This document shows positions 8,762 through 16,798 of a DNA stretch of 52,167 nucleotides, one piece after another. Source of the DNA: Planctomycetota bacterium (GTDB lineage Bacteria; Planctomycetota; B15-G4); NCBI GenBank assembly GCA_003644265.1, contig QNBX01000012.1:1-52167 (forward strand). The letters are read 5' to 3'. Below the pieces are notes generated by a model. The model ran no database searches, was not told where the DNA came from, and was given only the letters and a program-made list of their open reading frames with translations. The stretch's first letter is position 1, and every line of letters begins with the position of its first letter. The position numbers and the translations under genes were made by a program.

Positions 8762-9888
8762 CTGACAGCATGTACGACCTGGGCGCCGTGCGCCCGCAGG
8801 CCAGCGTCTTCGAGCGCCTCAAGGAGTGGGGCCACAACACCTCGCGCGCCATGCAGGTGCCCCAGGATCAGGTGCTCGAGATTGTCACGCAGCTCTCGAT
8901 CATGTTCGAGACCGGGCTCAACCTGAGCCAGGCGCTCGAGGTCTTGGAGCAGCAGGGCGCCACGCCGCACCTGACGCGCTTTGTGGGCGACATCCGCAAG
9001 GCCGTCGAGGAGGGCCGCCCGCTGTCCGCCGCCATGGGGGACCAGCCCTGGGCATTCTCTCCCGTGGCGCTGGCCCTGGTGCGCGCGGGCGAGGCCACCG
9101 GTGACCTGGGCGGCATGCTCAACAAGGTGGCCGAGTTCATGGAGCGCGACATCGGCACGCGCAAGAAGGTCAAGGGCGCCATGGCCTACCCGATCTTCAT
9201 GGCCGTGATGGCGGTCTGCGTGGTGATCTTCCTGCTGGTGAACGTGTTTCCCAAGTTCGCCGACCTCTTCGGCGACAAGCCCGAGCTGCTGCCGCTGCCC
9301 ACGCGCTTCTTCCTGAACCTGTCGGAGATCCTGCAGGAGCACGGCGCCTGGGTGCTGCCGAGCATGGCCGCCGTGGTGGGGCTGGTGGTGACCCTGATCC
9401 GCACCAGGGAAGGGCGCCGCATCTGCGACCCGTTCTTCATCAAGCTGCCGGCCTTCGGCAAGCTCATCAAGGCCGTCTCCATCTCGCGCAGCTTCCACGT
9501 GTTGGGCGTGATGATGGCCGCCGGCCTCAACGTGCTGGAGGGCCTGAGCCTGGCGGCCGAGGTGTCGGGCAACCGCAAGTACGTCGAGCTCTGGACGCTC
9601 ACCAAGAAGCGCGTGGAGAACGGCAGCGACATCTCCGAGACGCTGCTCAACGACCCGCTCATCCCGCCCGCCGAGGCGGCCATGATCTCGCTGGGCGAGC
9701 GCTCCGGCACGCTCCCCAACGTGCTGGGCAAGATCACCAAGCACCACGAGAAGAAGGTCGAGGCGGCCATCAAGGCCTTTGTGGCCGTGATCGAGCCGGC
9801 CATGACCATCATCATGGGCGCGGTGGTGGCGCTGATCGTATCGAGCCTGATCCTGCCCATGTTCAAGATCAGCCAGGCCATGAAGTGA
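8758..9888 (+). CDS. gspF: GspF/PilC inner-membrane platform protein
   Basis: A 376-residue protein with two GspF repeats (about 40-165 and 245-370). Each contains the characteristic helix with Ala/Gly-Glu-x-Ser/Thr-Gly (RAGEATGDLGGML in the first, SLGERSGTLPNVL in the second). Membrane helices lie near 144-163, 199-215 and 349-368, the usual three. It starts at ATG 8758 overlapping the gspE stop (ATGA) and is the last gene of the operon. The next 134 bases hold no gene and contain the promoter of the following one. Confidence 0.95.
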   Translation: MTDSMYDLGAVRPQASVFERLKEWGHNTSRAMQVPQDQVLEIVTQLSIMFETGLNLSQALEVLEQQGATPHLTRFVGDIRKAVEEGRPLSAAMGDQPWAFSPVALALVRAGEATGDLGGMLNKVAEFMERDIGTRKKVKGAMAYPIFMAVMAVCVVIFLLVNVFPKFADLFGDKPELLPLPTRFFLNLSEILQEHGAWVLPSMAAVVGLVVTLIRTREGRRICDPFFIKLPAFGKLIKAVSISRSFHVLGVMMAAGLNVLEGLSLAAEVSGNRKYVELWTLTKKRVENGSDISETLLNDPLIPPAEAAMISLGERSGTLPNVLGKITKHHEKKVEAAIKAFVAVIEPAMTIIMGAVVALIVSSLILPMFKISQAMK

Positions 9889-10010
9889 GCCCCGGCGAGC
9901 GCTGGGGGCGTCCTGCCCAGGATCCAGCGCGGATGGGTCGCTCAGGACGTCGGCGTCGCGCAGGTGCCCACGGCGCGTGAGCCGGGCGCGCCCGCAGGCT
10001 CCCGGGCGGG

Positions 10011-10016
10011 TACCAT
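10011..10016 (+). promoter_or_regulatory. -10-like hexamer for a leaderless M20 transcript
   Basis: TACCAT lies six bases before the ATG at 10023, so initiation at the usual distance would start the RNA at or beside the start codon. No Shine-Dalgarno sequence is visible. No convincing -35 is seen. The same arrangement recurs before accA, lysS and the fused monooxygenase. Confidence 0.45.
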
Positions 10017-10022
10017 GCGGGT

Positions 10023-11162
10023 ATGGCGCGGGACGTGGTCGATCTCACTGCCCAGTTGGTGCAGCTGGACACCTCACCGGGGTGTTCCACGGCGCCGCTG
10101 GTGCAGCTGCTGTCCGAGCTCGGTCGCTCGTGGGGTGCGGTCGCGCGCACCCAGGACGGCAGCTGGGACGGTGTGCCCCAGCGCAACCTGGCGCTTCGAT
10201 TCGGCGGCGACGGGCCCGCCGGGCTGATCCTGGCCGGGCACCTGGACACGGTGCCCTACCATGCGCAGAACCGCGCCAACCTGAGTGTGGAGCGCGACGG
10301 TCGGCGGCTCTACGGCCGCGGCACCTGTGACATGAAGAACGCCCTGGCCGGCGCCCTGCTTGCGGCCGCCTCGCGCTCCGAGCACCTGTCGCGGCCGCTG
10401 GTGCTCTTGTTCAGCTTTGCCGAAGAGGTGGGTTGTCACGGCGCGCAGGCCGCCGTCGCGGACCCTGCCCTGGTGGGCGATGTGAGCGAGGCCGTGTGCC
10501 TGGTGGGGGAGCCCACCAGCCTGCAGCCGGTGCTGGGTCACAAGGGCTACGCCTGCGCGCGGCTGTCGCTCCAGGGTCAGCCGGCCCACAGCTCCGACCC
10601 CTGGGCGGGCGCCGACGCGTCCGTGGCGCTGGCCTCGTTGCTGCGTGGCCTGCACGGCCTGCGTGAGGCCTTGCGTCGGCAGGCGGACCCGGCCTGCGCC
10701 CACGAGCCGCCGTGCACCACGCTGAACACCGGCCTGGTCTCCGCCGGCAGCGCGCGCAACGTGGTGCCCGACCGGGCCGAGGTGCAGCTCGAGCTGCGCG
10801 CCCTGCCCGGTGACGACGAGCGTGAGCTGCGCGCCCGGGTCGACGCCTGCCTGGCCCTGGCCTGCGCCGCGGCGCCCGGCGTGCAGGGCTCTATCGCCTG
10901 GGACCCGAGCCGCCCCGCGTTCGTGCAGGACGCCGACACCGAGCTGGTCGAGTGGCTCGTGAGCCAGACCGAGCAGCGCCCCGGCGTGGTGCCCTTCTAC
11001 ACCGAGGCCGAGCTCTACCGCAGCGGCTTCTCCGTGCCCACCGTCGTCTGCGGCCCCGGCTCCATCGCCCAGGCCCACCGCGACGACGAGTGGATCCTCT
11101 TTGATCAACTCGAAGCGGGCCAGCAGCTTTACACCCAGGCCATCGAGGCGTTCTGTCGCTAG
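10023..11162 (+). CDS. M20-family deacylase, acetylornithine deacetylase/ArgE-like
   Basis: A 379-residue zinc-dependent amidohydrolase of the M20 family. The metal ligands and catalytic residues are visible: GHLDTVP (His73, catalytic Asp75), GRGTCDMKN (bridging Asp103), EEVG (catalytic Glu134, ligand Glu135), GEPT, and a late His in AQAHRDDE (about 353). A lid domain at about 180-290 includes GQPAHSS. The best matching subfamily is ArgE/acetylornithine deacetylase or succinyl-diaminopimelate desuccinylase, which split N-acyl amino acids. No arginine or lysine genes are nearby, so the substrate is uncertain. It is monocistronic. Confidence 0.85.
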   Translation: MARDVVDLTAQLVQLDTSPGCSTAPLVQLLSELGRSWGAVARTQDGSWDGVPQRNLALRFGGDGPAGLILAGHLDTVPYHAQNRANLSVERDGRRLYGRGTCDMKNALAGALLAAASRSEHLSRPLVLLFSFAEEVGCHGAQAAVADPALVGDVSEAVCLVGEPTSLQPVLGHKGYACARLSLQGQPAHSSDPWAGADASVALASLLRGLHGLREALRRQADPACAHEPPCTTLNTGLVSAGSARNVVPDRAEVQLELRALPGDDERELRARVDACLALACAAAPGVQGSIAWDPSRPAFVQDADTELVEWLVSQTEQRPGVVPFYTEAELYRSGFSVPTVVCGPGSIAQAHRDDEWILFDQLEAGQQLYTQAIEAFCR

Positions 11163-11205
11163 CAGCCGGGCCCGCAGCTCAGTTGTGGCGGGAGCGGGCG
11201 AGCCG

Positions 11206-12531
11206 TCACTGCGACGGCTTGTAGATGCCCAGTCCCGTCCTGCGCATCAGCTCGATCTTCTTGGCCAGGCCCTCCTGACGCGGGGAGAGCTGGGGCCCGT
11301 GACGCTCGGCCAACTCCTCCGGTGAGGCGCCCGCGCTCAGGTCCGACTCGAAGGGAGCCTTGGTGTCTTGCAGCGCCTGGGCCCAGTCGTAGCCGGCCCG
11401 CAGGTTGTGCGGCATGAGCAGCGCCATGCTCAGGCACAGCAGCGCGGGAACCCGCCGGCTCCAGCGCGGACCGCCGTACACGATCCACGCCAGCTGGATG
11501 CAGCAGAGCAACAGCCCGGCCGACGTGACGTAGCGCTGCCCAAAGCCCGCCTCCCAGCCCAGGCCTGAGCGGCCCACGCCGACGGCCAAGGCCAGCGTGC
11601 CCATGGCAACCAGCGCGGCCAGCAGGCCCATGGCCCGAACGCGTTGCTCGGGTCGGGCGCGCCAGGTTCGCAGGAGCAGCACGGCGGTGGCCGCGGTGAG
11701 GCCCGCTACCGCCAGCCCCGAGAGCGGCCAGAGTGTCCGCCCAGCCGGTCCGAGGGAGGTCGATGCGAACTGCAGGGCCGTTTGCAGCGACGAGCGCAGA
11801 CCCGCAGGCGAGGAGCCCACGGTCGCGATCCGGAGGCCCAGCATGTAGGCCAGGCTCAGCGCGGCCATGCCCAGCACGGTGGCCCTCAGCAGCCAGCGAC
11901 GGGGGCTGTCCGCGGACCGCCCCGCGGCGTACAGCAGCCAGGCTCCGAACACGGGCGCCATCACCAGGCCGGTCGCCGACTGAACGGGCAGCAGGAGCGC
12001 ACACGCCAGCAACCCGAGCGGCAGGGACCCCGCCCCCGCGTCGAGGCCGCGAAGGACGCAGCACAGCAACACCACGAAGACCGCAGCATGGCAAGCAAAG
12101 TGCAGGTCGATCGCCGTGAGCAGGTTGTAGGAGTGCCCCAGGTGCAGCATCACCAGAGGAAAGCAAGCGTCCGACAGGCTCGTGCGCCCCCGCAGGCGCG
12201 CTGCACACCGGATGAGCACAGCGGCCAACGCGCCGAGCATCGTCGCCGACCCCAGCATGCCGGCCCGCAGGTCGCCGCCCGAGGCTCTCGCCAGTGCCCA
12301 CTGCAGCAGGTTCGCCACGGGAGCGCGCTGAGCATTGGCGTCGGTCCAGAGCCAGGCGAACGTGAGCGGCTTCCCCCCAGCGAGCACGGGAACGAGGCGC
12401 CAGTCGTCCCAGTAGGGCACGCGACTGCCAAAGCGGAGCACCCAGCCCAGGACCGAAGCGAACATGGCGGCCCAGGTGATCCAGACCACCCAACTCGCGA
12501 GGCGTTCGCCACGCGACCGGCGGGCAGCCAC
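11206..12531 (-). CDS. Polytopic membrane protein, possibly GT-C-like
   Basis: A 441-residue, very hydrophobic protein with about nine to eleven membrane helices and no signal peptide. After the first helix comes a VPYWDDW motif at about 37-43. An acidic pair after helix 1 is typical of GT-C-fold glycosyltransferases that use lipid-linked sugars, but here the usual Asn-Glu-His-Arg segment reads NAQR. The C-terminal 60 residues are soluble and basic. I see no family-defining motif, so the glycosyltransferase idea is inference only. The start is GTG with a weak ribosome site; a slightly different start is possible. It converges with the M20 gene, 43 bases apart. Confidence 0.6.
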   Translation of the reverse strand: MAARRSRGERLASWVVWITWAAMFASVLGWVLRFGSRVPYWDDWRLVPVLAGGKPLTFAWLWTDANAQRAPVANLLQWALARASGGDLRAGMLGSATMLGALAAVLIRCAARLRGRTSLSDACFPLVMLHLGHSYNLLTAIDLHFACHAAVFVVLLCCVLRGLDAGAGSLPLGLLACALLLPVQSATGLVMAPVFGAWLLYAAGRSADSPRRWLLRATVLGMAALSLAYMLGLRIATVGSSPAGLRSSLQTALQFASTSLGPAGRTLWPLSGLAVAGLTAATAVLLLRTWRARPEQRVRAMGLLAALVAMGTLALAVGVGRSGLGWEAGFGQRYVTSAGLLLCCIQLAWIVYGGPRWSRRVPALLCLSMALLMPHNLRAGYDWAQALQDTKAPFESDLSAGASPEELAERHGPQLSPRQEGLAKKIELMRRTGLGIYKPSQ

Positions 12532-12813
12532 AGCGAACCCGCTGTTGAGGTGTGGAATCTCGGTGCGCTCCCCTCGGTGCCAACGTGCCTGTGATCGTTC
12601 TGGCCTGCGAGTTCAGTGTAGAGGGCAGCACGGATGACTGACCATGGCCTCACCGCGATCTCCGGATGCCGCCGTGTCCCGGCGCGTAGGTGTTGGCGCG
12701 CATGTTGGTCGGGCTCACTCGGTTTGAATACTCGCTGGCACGCGAAGGTCTGTGGCAACTCGTCGGCGCCCGACCGCTCGCATGTCGCTGCTCAAGAAAC
12801 AACCCGGTCTGCC
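12532..12813. other. Intergenic region, no gene seen
   Basis: This lies between the divergent membrane protein and the promoter at 12814. Short open frames exist on both strands, but none has a ribosome site or protein-like composition. Local GC is somewhat lower than in the genes, as expected for regulatory DNA. Confidence 0.5.
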
Positions 12814-12841
12814 TTGCCCCGAGCACCCCTGGAGGTATACT
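12814..12841 (+). promoter_or_regulatory. Sigma-70-like promoter
   Basis: TTGCCC (12814-12819), a 16-base spacer and TATACT (12836-12841) make one of the best sigma-70-type promoters in the window. It points toward the di-haem oxidoreductase, whose start codon is about 320 bases downstream of the predicted RNA start near 12848. Confidence 0.6.
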
Positions 12842-12846
12842 GAGTC

Positions 12847-12864
12847 GGAGATCAGGAGATCTCC
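12847..12864 (+). other. Hairpin at the predicted 5' end of the leader RNA
   Basis: GGAGATC and GATCTCC form a perfect 7-bp stem around an AGGA tetraloop, beginning at the predicted transcription start. Such terminal hairpins can stabilise RNA. A second stem (CAGGGCC 12904-12910 with GGCCCTG 12921-12927) follows. Confidence 0.5.
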
Positions 12865-13169
12865 ACTGAACGCGCTTGGCGCATTCACCGCACTCGCTCG
12901 AGGCAGGGCCGTGACGTGCTGGCCCTGGTCGATGCAAGTCACCTAGACGCCCCCGCCCTGTCCCTCGCGGTTGTGATGCGCTGGTTGCATCCCCGGCGAG
13001 TTCGGATTGAGCGCTGATGAGGCGTTGGTGAAGTGTCGAAACTCCACGCGGAGAGAGCATGCGTGCGGCGTCAGGCCCGCGTTGCTGCAACCAAGAGGCG
13101 CCTCTGAACTGTGCCTCGCCAGCTAGGTGAATCTGGCTCGCGGCGGCACTCAACAGAAAAGGAGAGATC
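12865..13169 (+). other. Long untranslated leader of the di-haem oxidoreductase gene
   Basis: About 320 bases separate the predicted transcription start from the ATG at 13170. There is no convincing upstream reading frame. At least one clear hairpin (12904-12927) and several GC-rich short inverted repeats are present. It could be a cis-regulatory leader or hold a separate small RNA; I recognise no known riboswitch. Confidence 0.4.
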
Positions 13170-14846
13170 ATGCGACGTGCTTGGAGAACAGTGCTGCTGT
13201 CGATCGCGTTGGTGGCAAGCCCCGGCTTGGCCTTCGCCCAGGAGACCGACATCACTCAGACGCCCAACAAAGCCATGGCAGGCATCAAGAAGTCACTGAG
13301 AGAGCAGGTCGGAGGGGGGCGCGGCGACCTGCTGACGCCAAACTCGTCGATCATGCTCATCGGGCGGGACCCCTTCCGTGCGATCGCGCGCGGCCGCCAG
13401 CTGTTCCAGCGCAAGTTCACCGTCGCCCAGGGGTTCGGCCCAAGGACCAACGACGGGATCGGCAGCATCGGGCGGCACGCCTCCCTGGGTGCGGGGCTGG
13501 CCGACAGCTGCGCTTCCTGCCACGGGCGCCCTCAGGGCTCAGCGGGGTTCGGTGGCGTCGTGTTTACGCGTCCTTCAAGCCGCGACGCCCCGCACCTGTT
13601 CGGGCTCGGCTTGGTGGAGATGATCGCCGATGAGATCACCGCGGAGCTGCGGTACATCAAGGCCCAGGCGGTCAGCGCCTCGTTCGCGTCCGGCGAGCCG
13701 GTGAGCATGCGACTCGTGAGCAAGGGTGTGGACTACGGCGTCATCACAGCATCCTGCGGCGAGTACGCCCACCGTGGCACGCTGGAGCGCTGCGCCGACG
13801 ATGGTCACATCGATCTGTCCGGGGTCGTGGGCGTCGACGCGGACCTGCGCGTGCGCCCCTTCTTTGCGGAGGGTGGGAGCTTCTCGATCCGTGAGTTTGT
13901 GGTGGGAGCCTTCAACGCGGAGATGGGCCTGGAGTCCTATGACCTGGATCTCCAGTTCGCCTCCGCGGGGCGTCGGGTGACGACCCCTTCGGGCATGGTG
14001 CTCGACGGGAGCCTCGACGAGTTCGAGGCACCACCAGCGGATGATGCAGCGCATGATCCGGACGGCGATGGCGTGATCGGCGAGGTGCCGGCGAGCCTGG
14101 TCGATTACATGGAGTTCTACCTGCTGAACTACTTCCGGCCGGCGGTGCGACGTGAGTCTGCCGAGGCGTGGCTCGAAGCTGGGTCCGGAACCTGGTTGGA
14201 CGCAGGCCTGCCCCCTGCGAGTGACGGCCGCAAGCTGTTCAGCAGGATTGGGTGCGCCGTGTGCCACGTGCCCGATCTCGTGCTCGAGGTCGACCGGCGT
14301 GTGGCCGACGTCGACACCGTGCTGGACAAGAGGCGGGGTAACCCCTTCAACAGCCTGTTCGCCACGGTGGAGCCGCTCTTCTACAAGGCACGGCAGGACG
14401 GCTCGGGCTATGCCAGCGTCAAGGCGGCGGTTGGAGCTCCGTTTGTCGTGAAGAATCTCTTCGCGGACTTCAAGCGGCACGACCTCGGCCGCAACTTCTG
14501 GGAGCAGAACTTCACCGGGACCTGGCAGCAGGAGTTCATTACCGAGCCGCTCTGGGGCGTGGGGTCGACAGCCCCCTACGGTCACGATGGCCGCAGCCCG
14601 ACCCTGGATGACGTTATCCTGCGGCACGGCGGTGAAGCCGAGGGCTCGCGCGACGCCTACGAGCTGTTGGACAAGCCTGATCGTGATGCTGTGTTGGCTT
14701 TCCTCGGGACGCTGGTGCTGTACTCCCCGCCGTCGACGGCCTCCAGCATCGGAAGCAGGGATGTCAATGCGGAGCGGTACCCGATGGAGGGCCACGGGAG
14801 CATTGACCTCTCGCAGCTGTTCAACAACCCGCGCGACAAGGAGTAA
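13170..14846 (+). CDS. Exported di-haem oxidoreductase (DUF1111/DHOR family)
   Basis: A 558-residue periplasmic cytochrome. A signal peptide ends near residue 23 (LAFA/QE). It carries two c-type haem sites: CASCH at 114-118 and CAVCH at 362-366. The C-terminal PLWGVGSTAPYGHDGR and ILRHGGEA segments are hallmarks of the di-haem 'thiol oxidoreductase' or putative peroxidase family. An Asp-rich DPDGDGVIGE at about 295-303 resembles a calcium loop. A strong AAAAGGAGAGA site precedes the ATG. The substrate is unknown in the family as a whole. Haem attachment would depend on the System II genes at 45-49 kb. Confidence 0.88.
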   Translation: MRRAWRTVLLSIALVASPGLAFAQETDITQTPNKAMAGIKKSLREQVGGGRGDLLTPNSSIMLIGRDPFRAIARGRQLFQRKFTVAQGFGPRTNDGIGSIGRHASLGAGLADSCASCHGRPQGSAGFGGVVFTRPSSRDAPHLFGLGLVEMIADEITAELRYIKAQAVSASFASGEPVSMRLVSKGVDYGVITASCGEYAHRGTLERCADDGHIDLSGVVGVDADLRVRPFFAEGGSFSIREFVVGAFNAEMGLESYDLDLQFASAGRRVTTPSGMVLDGSLDEFEAPPADDAAHDPDGDGVIGEVPASLVDYMEFYLLNYFRPAVRRESAEAWLEAGSGTWLDAGLPPASDGRKLFSRIGCAVCHVPDLVLEVDRRVADVDTVLDKRRGNPFNSLFATVEPLFYKARQDGSGYASVKAAVGAPFVVKNLFADFKRHDLGRNFWEQNFTGTWQQEFITEPLWGVGSTAPYGHDGRSPTLDDVILRHGGEAEGSRDAYELLDKPDRDAVLAFLGTLVLYSPPSTASSIGSRDVNAERYPMEGHGSIDLSQLFNNPRDKE

Positions 14847-15003
14847 GGCGATATGCGCACGGGGCTTCCGGCGCGCTGCGGATGCGCGCTCGCGAGGCCC
14901 GTGACAGGTCGCCAGCTGACCGAAGCATGCCCGGGTCGCCGGTGGTGGCGCTGATGTTCAGCGCCGCTCCCGGCGCTCCCGGGTCTTGAGTCTCGCGTCT
15001 CGA

Positions 15004-15024
15004 GTGAGGCGTGAGGCGTGAGGC
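15004..15024. repeat. 7-bp tandem repeat, three copies
   Basis: GTGAGGC is repeated three times between the convergent di-haem oxidoreductase and the DUF5989-like gene. The 180-base gap holds no gene and no clear terminator stem. Confidence 0.85.
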
Positions 15025-15029
15025 CGCCC

Positions 15030-15170
15030 TCAGCCCAAGCGGTACACGAAGGGCGATTCGGGCAGCCTCGTGATCCACCAGGCGAGCAGGCCCAAGGCCA
15101 CGAAGAACGCCAGGATGACCGCACCCCAGATGTGCGGCTTGGTGCGCAGGAACAGAACGAAGTCGTTCAT
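15030..15170 (-). CDS. DUF5989-like 46-residue membrane microprotein
   Basis: A 46-residue protein: a short polar N-terminus with FLRTKPHIW (about 7-15), one membrane helix (about 16-33) and a tail ending PESPFVYRLG. The order Leu-Arg-x-[RK], aromatic, single helix, then a terminal Pro-Phe-[IV]-Tyr-x-[LF] matches what I know of DUF5989, tiny proteins often encoded beside SGNH hydrolases, carbamoyltransferases and SxtJ-type membrane proteins. Its ATG overlaps the stop of the SGNH gene (ATGA, 15167-15170), so the two are translationally coupled. The function is unknown; I infer a membrane partner of the SGNH protein. Confidence 0.75.
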   Translation of the reverse strand: MNDFVLFLRTKPHIWGAVILAFFVALGLLAWWITRLPESPFVYRLG

Positions 15171-16747
15171 GGCGTCAGCACCGCCCGGGCCAGGTCGCGC
15201 ATCAGGGTGGCGCGCGCGCCGGGGTGAATGTGGCAGACGTCCATCATGACCTCCCAGCCAATGATCCCGTCGGGGCAGCGCGCACGGAAGAGCGCCTCGG
15301 CATCGAGCAGTGTGAGCTCGGCGGGATCGTAGCGGGCGGCGAGCTCGCGCACGATGTCATTGGACACCTGGTTGCCGCGCCGAGGGGCGCGGTCGAAGCG
15401 TGCGGCGTCGATCAGCATCCGGGTGGCGGCCTCATCGTCAGCGCCCAGCAAGTAGGTGCACAGCGCGAGGTTGAAGGTCGCCACGGGGTGGTTGTCGCAA
15501 GCCTGCAGCAGCTGCTTGAACAGCTCGGAGGCGCGCCGGAGCGCCTGACGTTCTTGCTGCGTGAGCTCCCGCTCGTGCAGTGCGGCTACGGCATCGATCA
15601 CCGCGCGCAGCGACGGCTTCCAGCCGGCGGGGTCCGCCCAGTGGGCGCCCTGCTCCGTTCTGATGCGCTTGACGATGCGTGCCGGTGCCTGGGCGAGCTC
15701 GCCCAGGAGAGGACGCAGGCGTGGTGCCCTGTAGCCTGGGTCGAGTTCGGGGGCCTCGAGCGTTGTCTGCTCGTCCATGTGTGTGGCATGCCAGGAGTAC
15801 CAGCGCGGTGGCACCTCAGGCAAGAACGCCTCGGCAAAGCGTGGGGGGATGAGCCGCTCGGCCCGTTGCAGGTCCCGCTTGAAGGAGGCCTGCATCTCAG
15901 CGGGCATTTCGAGCGGAAGGCGGCAGTTCCCGGGTCGGTAGAGCATGTTGCCGATGACCGTGCTCAGGACGATGCGTGCCCCCGCAGCCTGGCCCAGCTC
16001 ACACATGCGCGCCAGGTTCTCGGCATAGGTGGCGTAGAACACCTGGGTCTGGGCGTAGCTGAGGTGGTCGAAGCTCCTGCGCTCGCGGCGCCGCGCTTCT
16101 GGGTGGGGCGGCGCCAAGGGGGCAGCCGCGGGCCGCAGCGCCGTCACGGCCAGGTTGACGATGCGCACACGCTGCAACTGATCGAGAGCACGCAGCAGCC
16201 TGGCCGTGGTGCCACGCTCCGCCAGCTCCAACGCAAAGCCCGCCTCCACGAACTCATTGTGTCCTGAGTAGATCACGACCACATCCGGCTCGAGCTTGAG
16301 CGCCTGCTCGAACAGAATCAGCACGCGCTCACTGCCGTAGCCAGATCGCCCCAGGTTGATGACCTCGTACCCCGGCGCGGGGGCGGCCTCATTCAGGGCC
16401 TGTTCCAGCAGGTCTTCCGGGAAGCCCTGGGTGTTCGAGCCGCCGAACAGCAGCACCCGCACGCGCCCGTCCTTGGGTGGGATCACGCGTTCTTTGCGCG
16501 CACGCCCCGCTTCCCGGAACTGCGTGCGCCAGGTGCCCGGGCTGCCTTCGATGGGTAGCAGGTATTGCGCCTGCGAGTCGAACCCGGCGGACAGCGGCTG
16601 CCCGTGCTCGGCGCCCAGGCCCAACAGCGCGAGCGTGGCTTCCAGGCTCACCAGCAGGACCAGCAAGGGGGCCAAGGCGTAGGCACACGTCCTCAGCAGT
16701 GATCGTTGAGGCCTGTGCGGCGCGTCGGCTAGTGGCTGATGAGCCAT
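15167..16747 (-). CDS. Membrane-anchored SGNH hydrolase
   Basis: A 526-residue protein. An N-terminal anchor helix lies at about 19-43, then an SGNH fold: GGSNTQG with the nucleophile Ser104, Gly block LGRSGYGS (132-139), Asn block YSGHNEF (Asn164), and a C-terminal DVCHIHPG with the catalytic Asp and His near 503-508. About 200 residues (280-480) separate the Asn and His blocks, including a helical repeat-like region (SELFKQLLQACDNHPVATFNLALCTYLL) that resembles a TPR pair. Such proteins O-acetylate or deacylate envelope polysaccharides. An AGGA site precedes the ATG. It lies 51 bases after purQ and is coupled to the microprotein. Confidence 0.85.
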   Translation of the reverse strand: MAHQPLADAPHRPQRSLLRTCAYALAPLLVLLVSLEATLALLGLGAEHGQPLSAGFDSQAQYLLPIEGSPGTWRTQFREAGRARKERVIPPKDGRVRVLLFGGSNTQGFPEDLLEQALNEAAPAPGYEVINLGRSGYGSERVLILFEQALKLEPDVVVIYSGHNEFVEAGFALELAERGTTARLLRALDQLQRVRIVNLAVTALRPAAAPLAPPHPEARRRERRSFDHLSYAQTQVFYATYAENLARMCELGQAAGARIVLSTVIGNMLYRPGNCRLPLEMPAEMQASFKRDLQRAERLIPPRFAEAFLPEVPPRWYSWHATHMDEQTTLEAPELDPGYRAPRLRPLLGELAQAPARIVKRIRTEQGAHWADPAGWKPSLRAVIDAVAALHERELTQQERQALRRASELFKQLLQACDNHPVATFNLALCTYLLGADDEAATRMLIDAARFDRAPRRGNQVSNDIVRELAARYDPAELTLLDAEALFRARCPDGIIGWEVMMDVCHIHPGARATLMRDLARAVLTP

Positions 16748-16798
16748 CCGGATTCCTGAGCATGAACTCGCGCCGCCGCCGCTCGGCAGGACGAGCGC

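Noticed and set aside
12634..12946. Several short open frames of 60-75 codons between the membrane protein and the di-haem gene
   Set aside because: No ribosome sites, Arg/Ser/Pro-rich, and they overlap the predicted promoter and hairpin.
13014..13041. CTGATGA, a hairpin-like stretch, then GAAA: looks like a hammerhead ribozyme core
   Set aside because: The stem II region needs several G-U pairs, no UH cleavage site is placed correctly after the would-be stem III, and stem I has no partner. Words of this kind are expected by chance at about this rate in the window.
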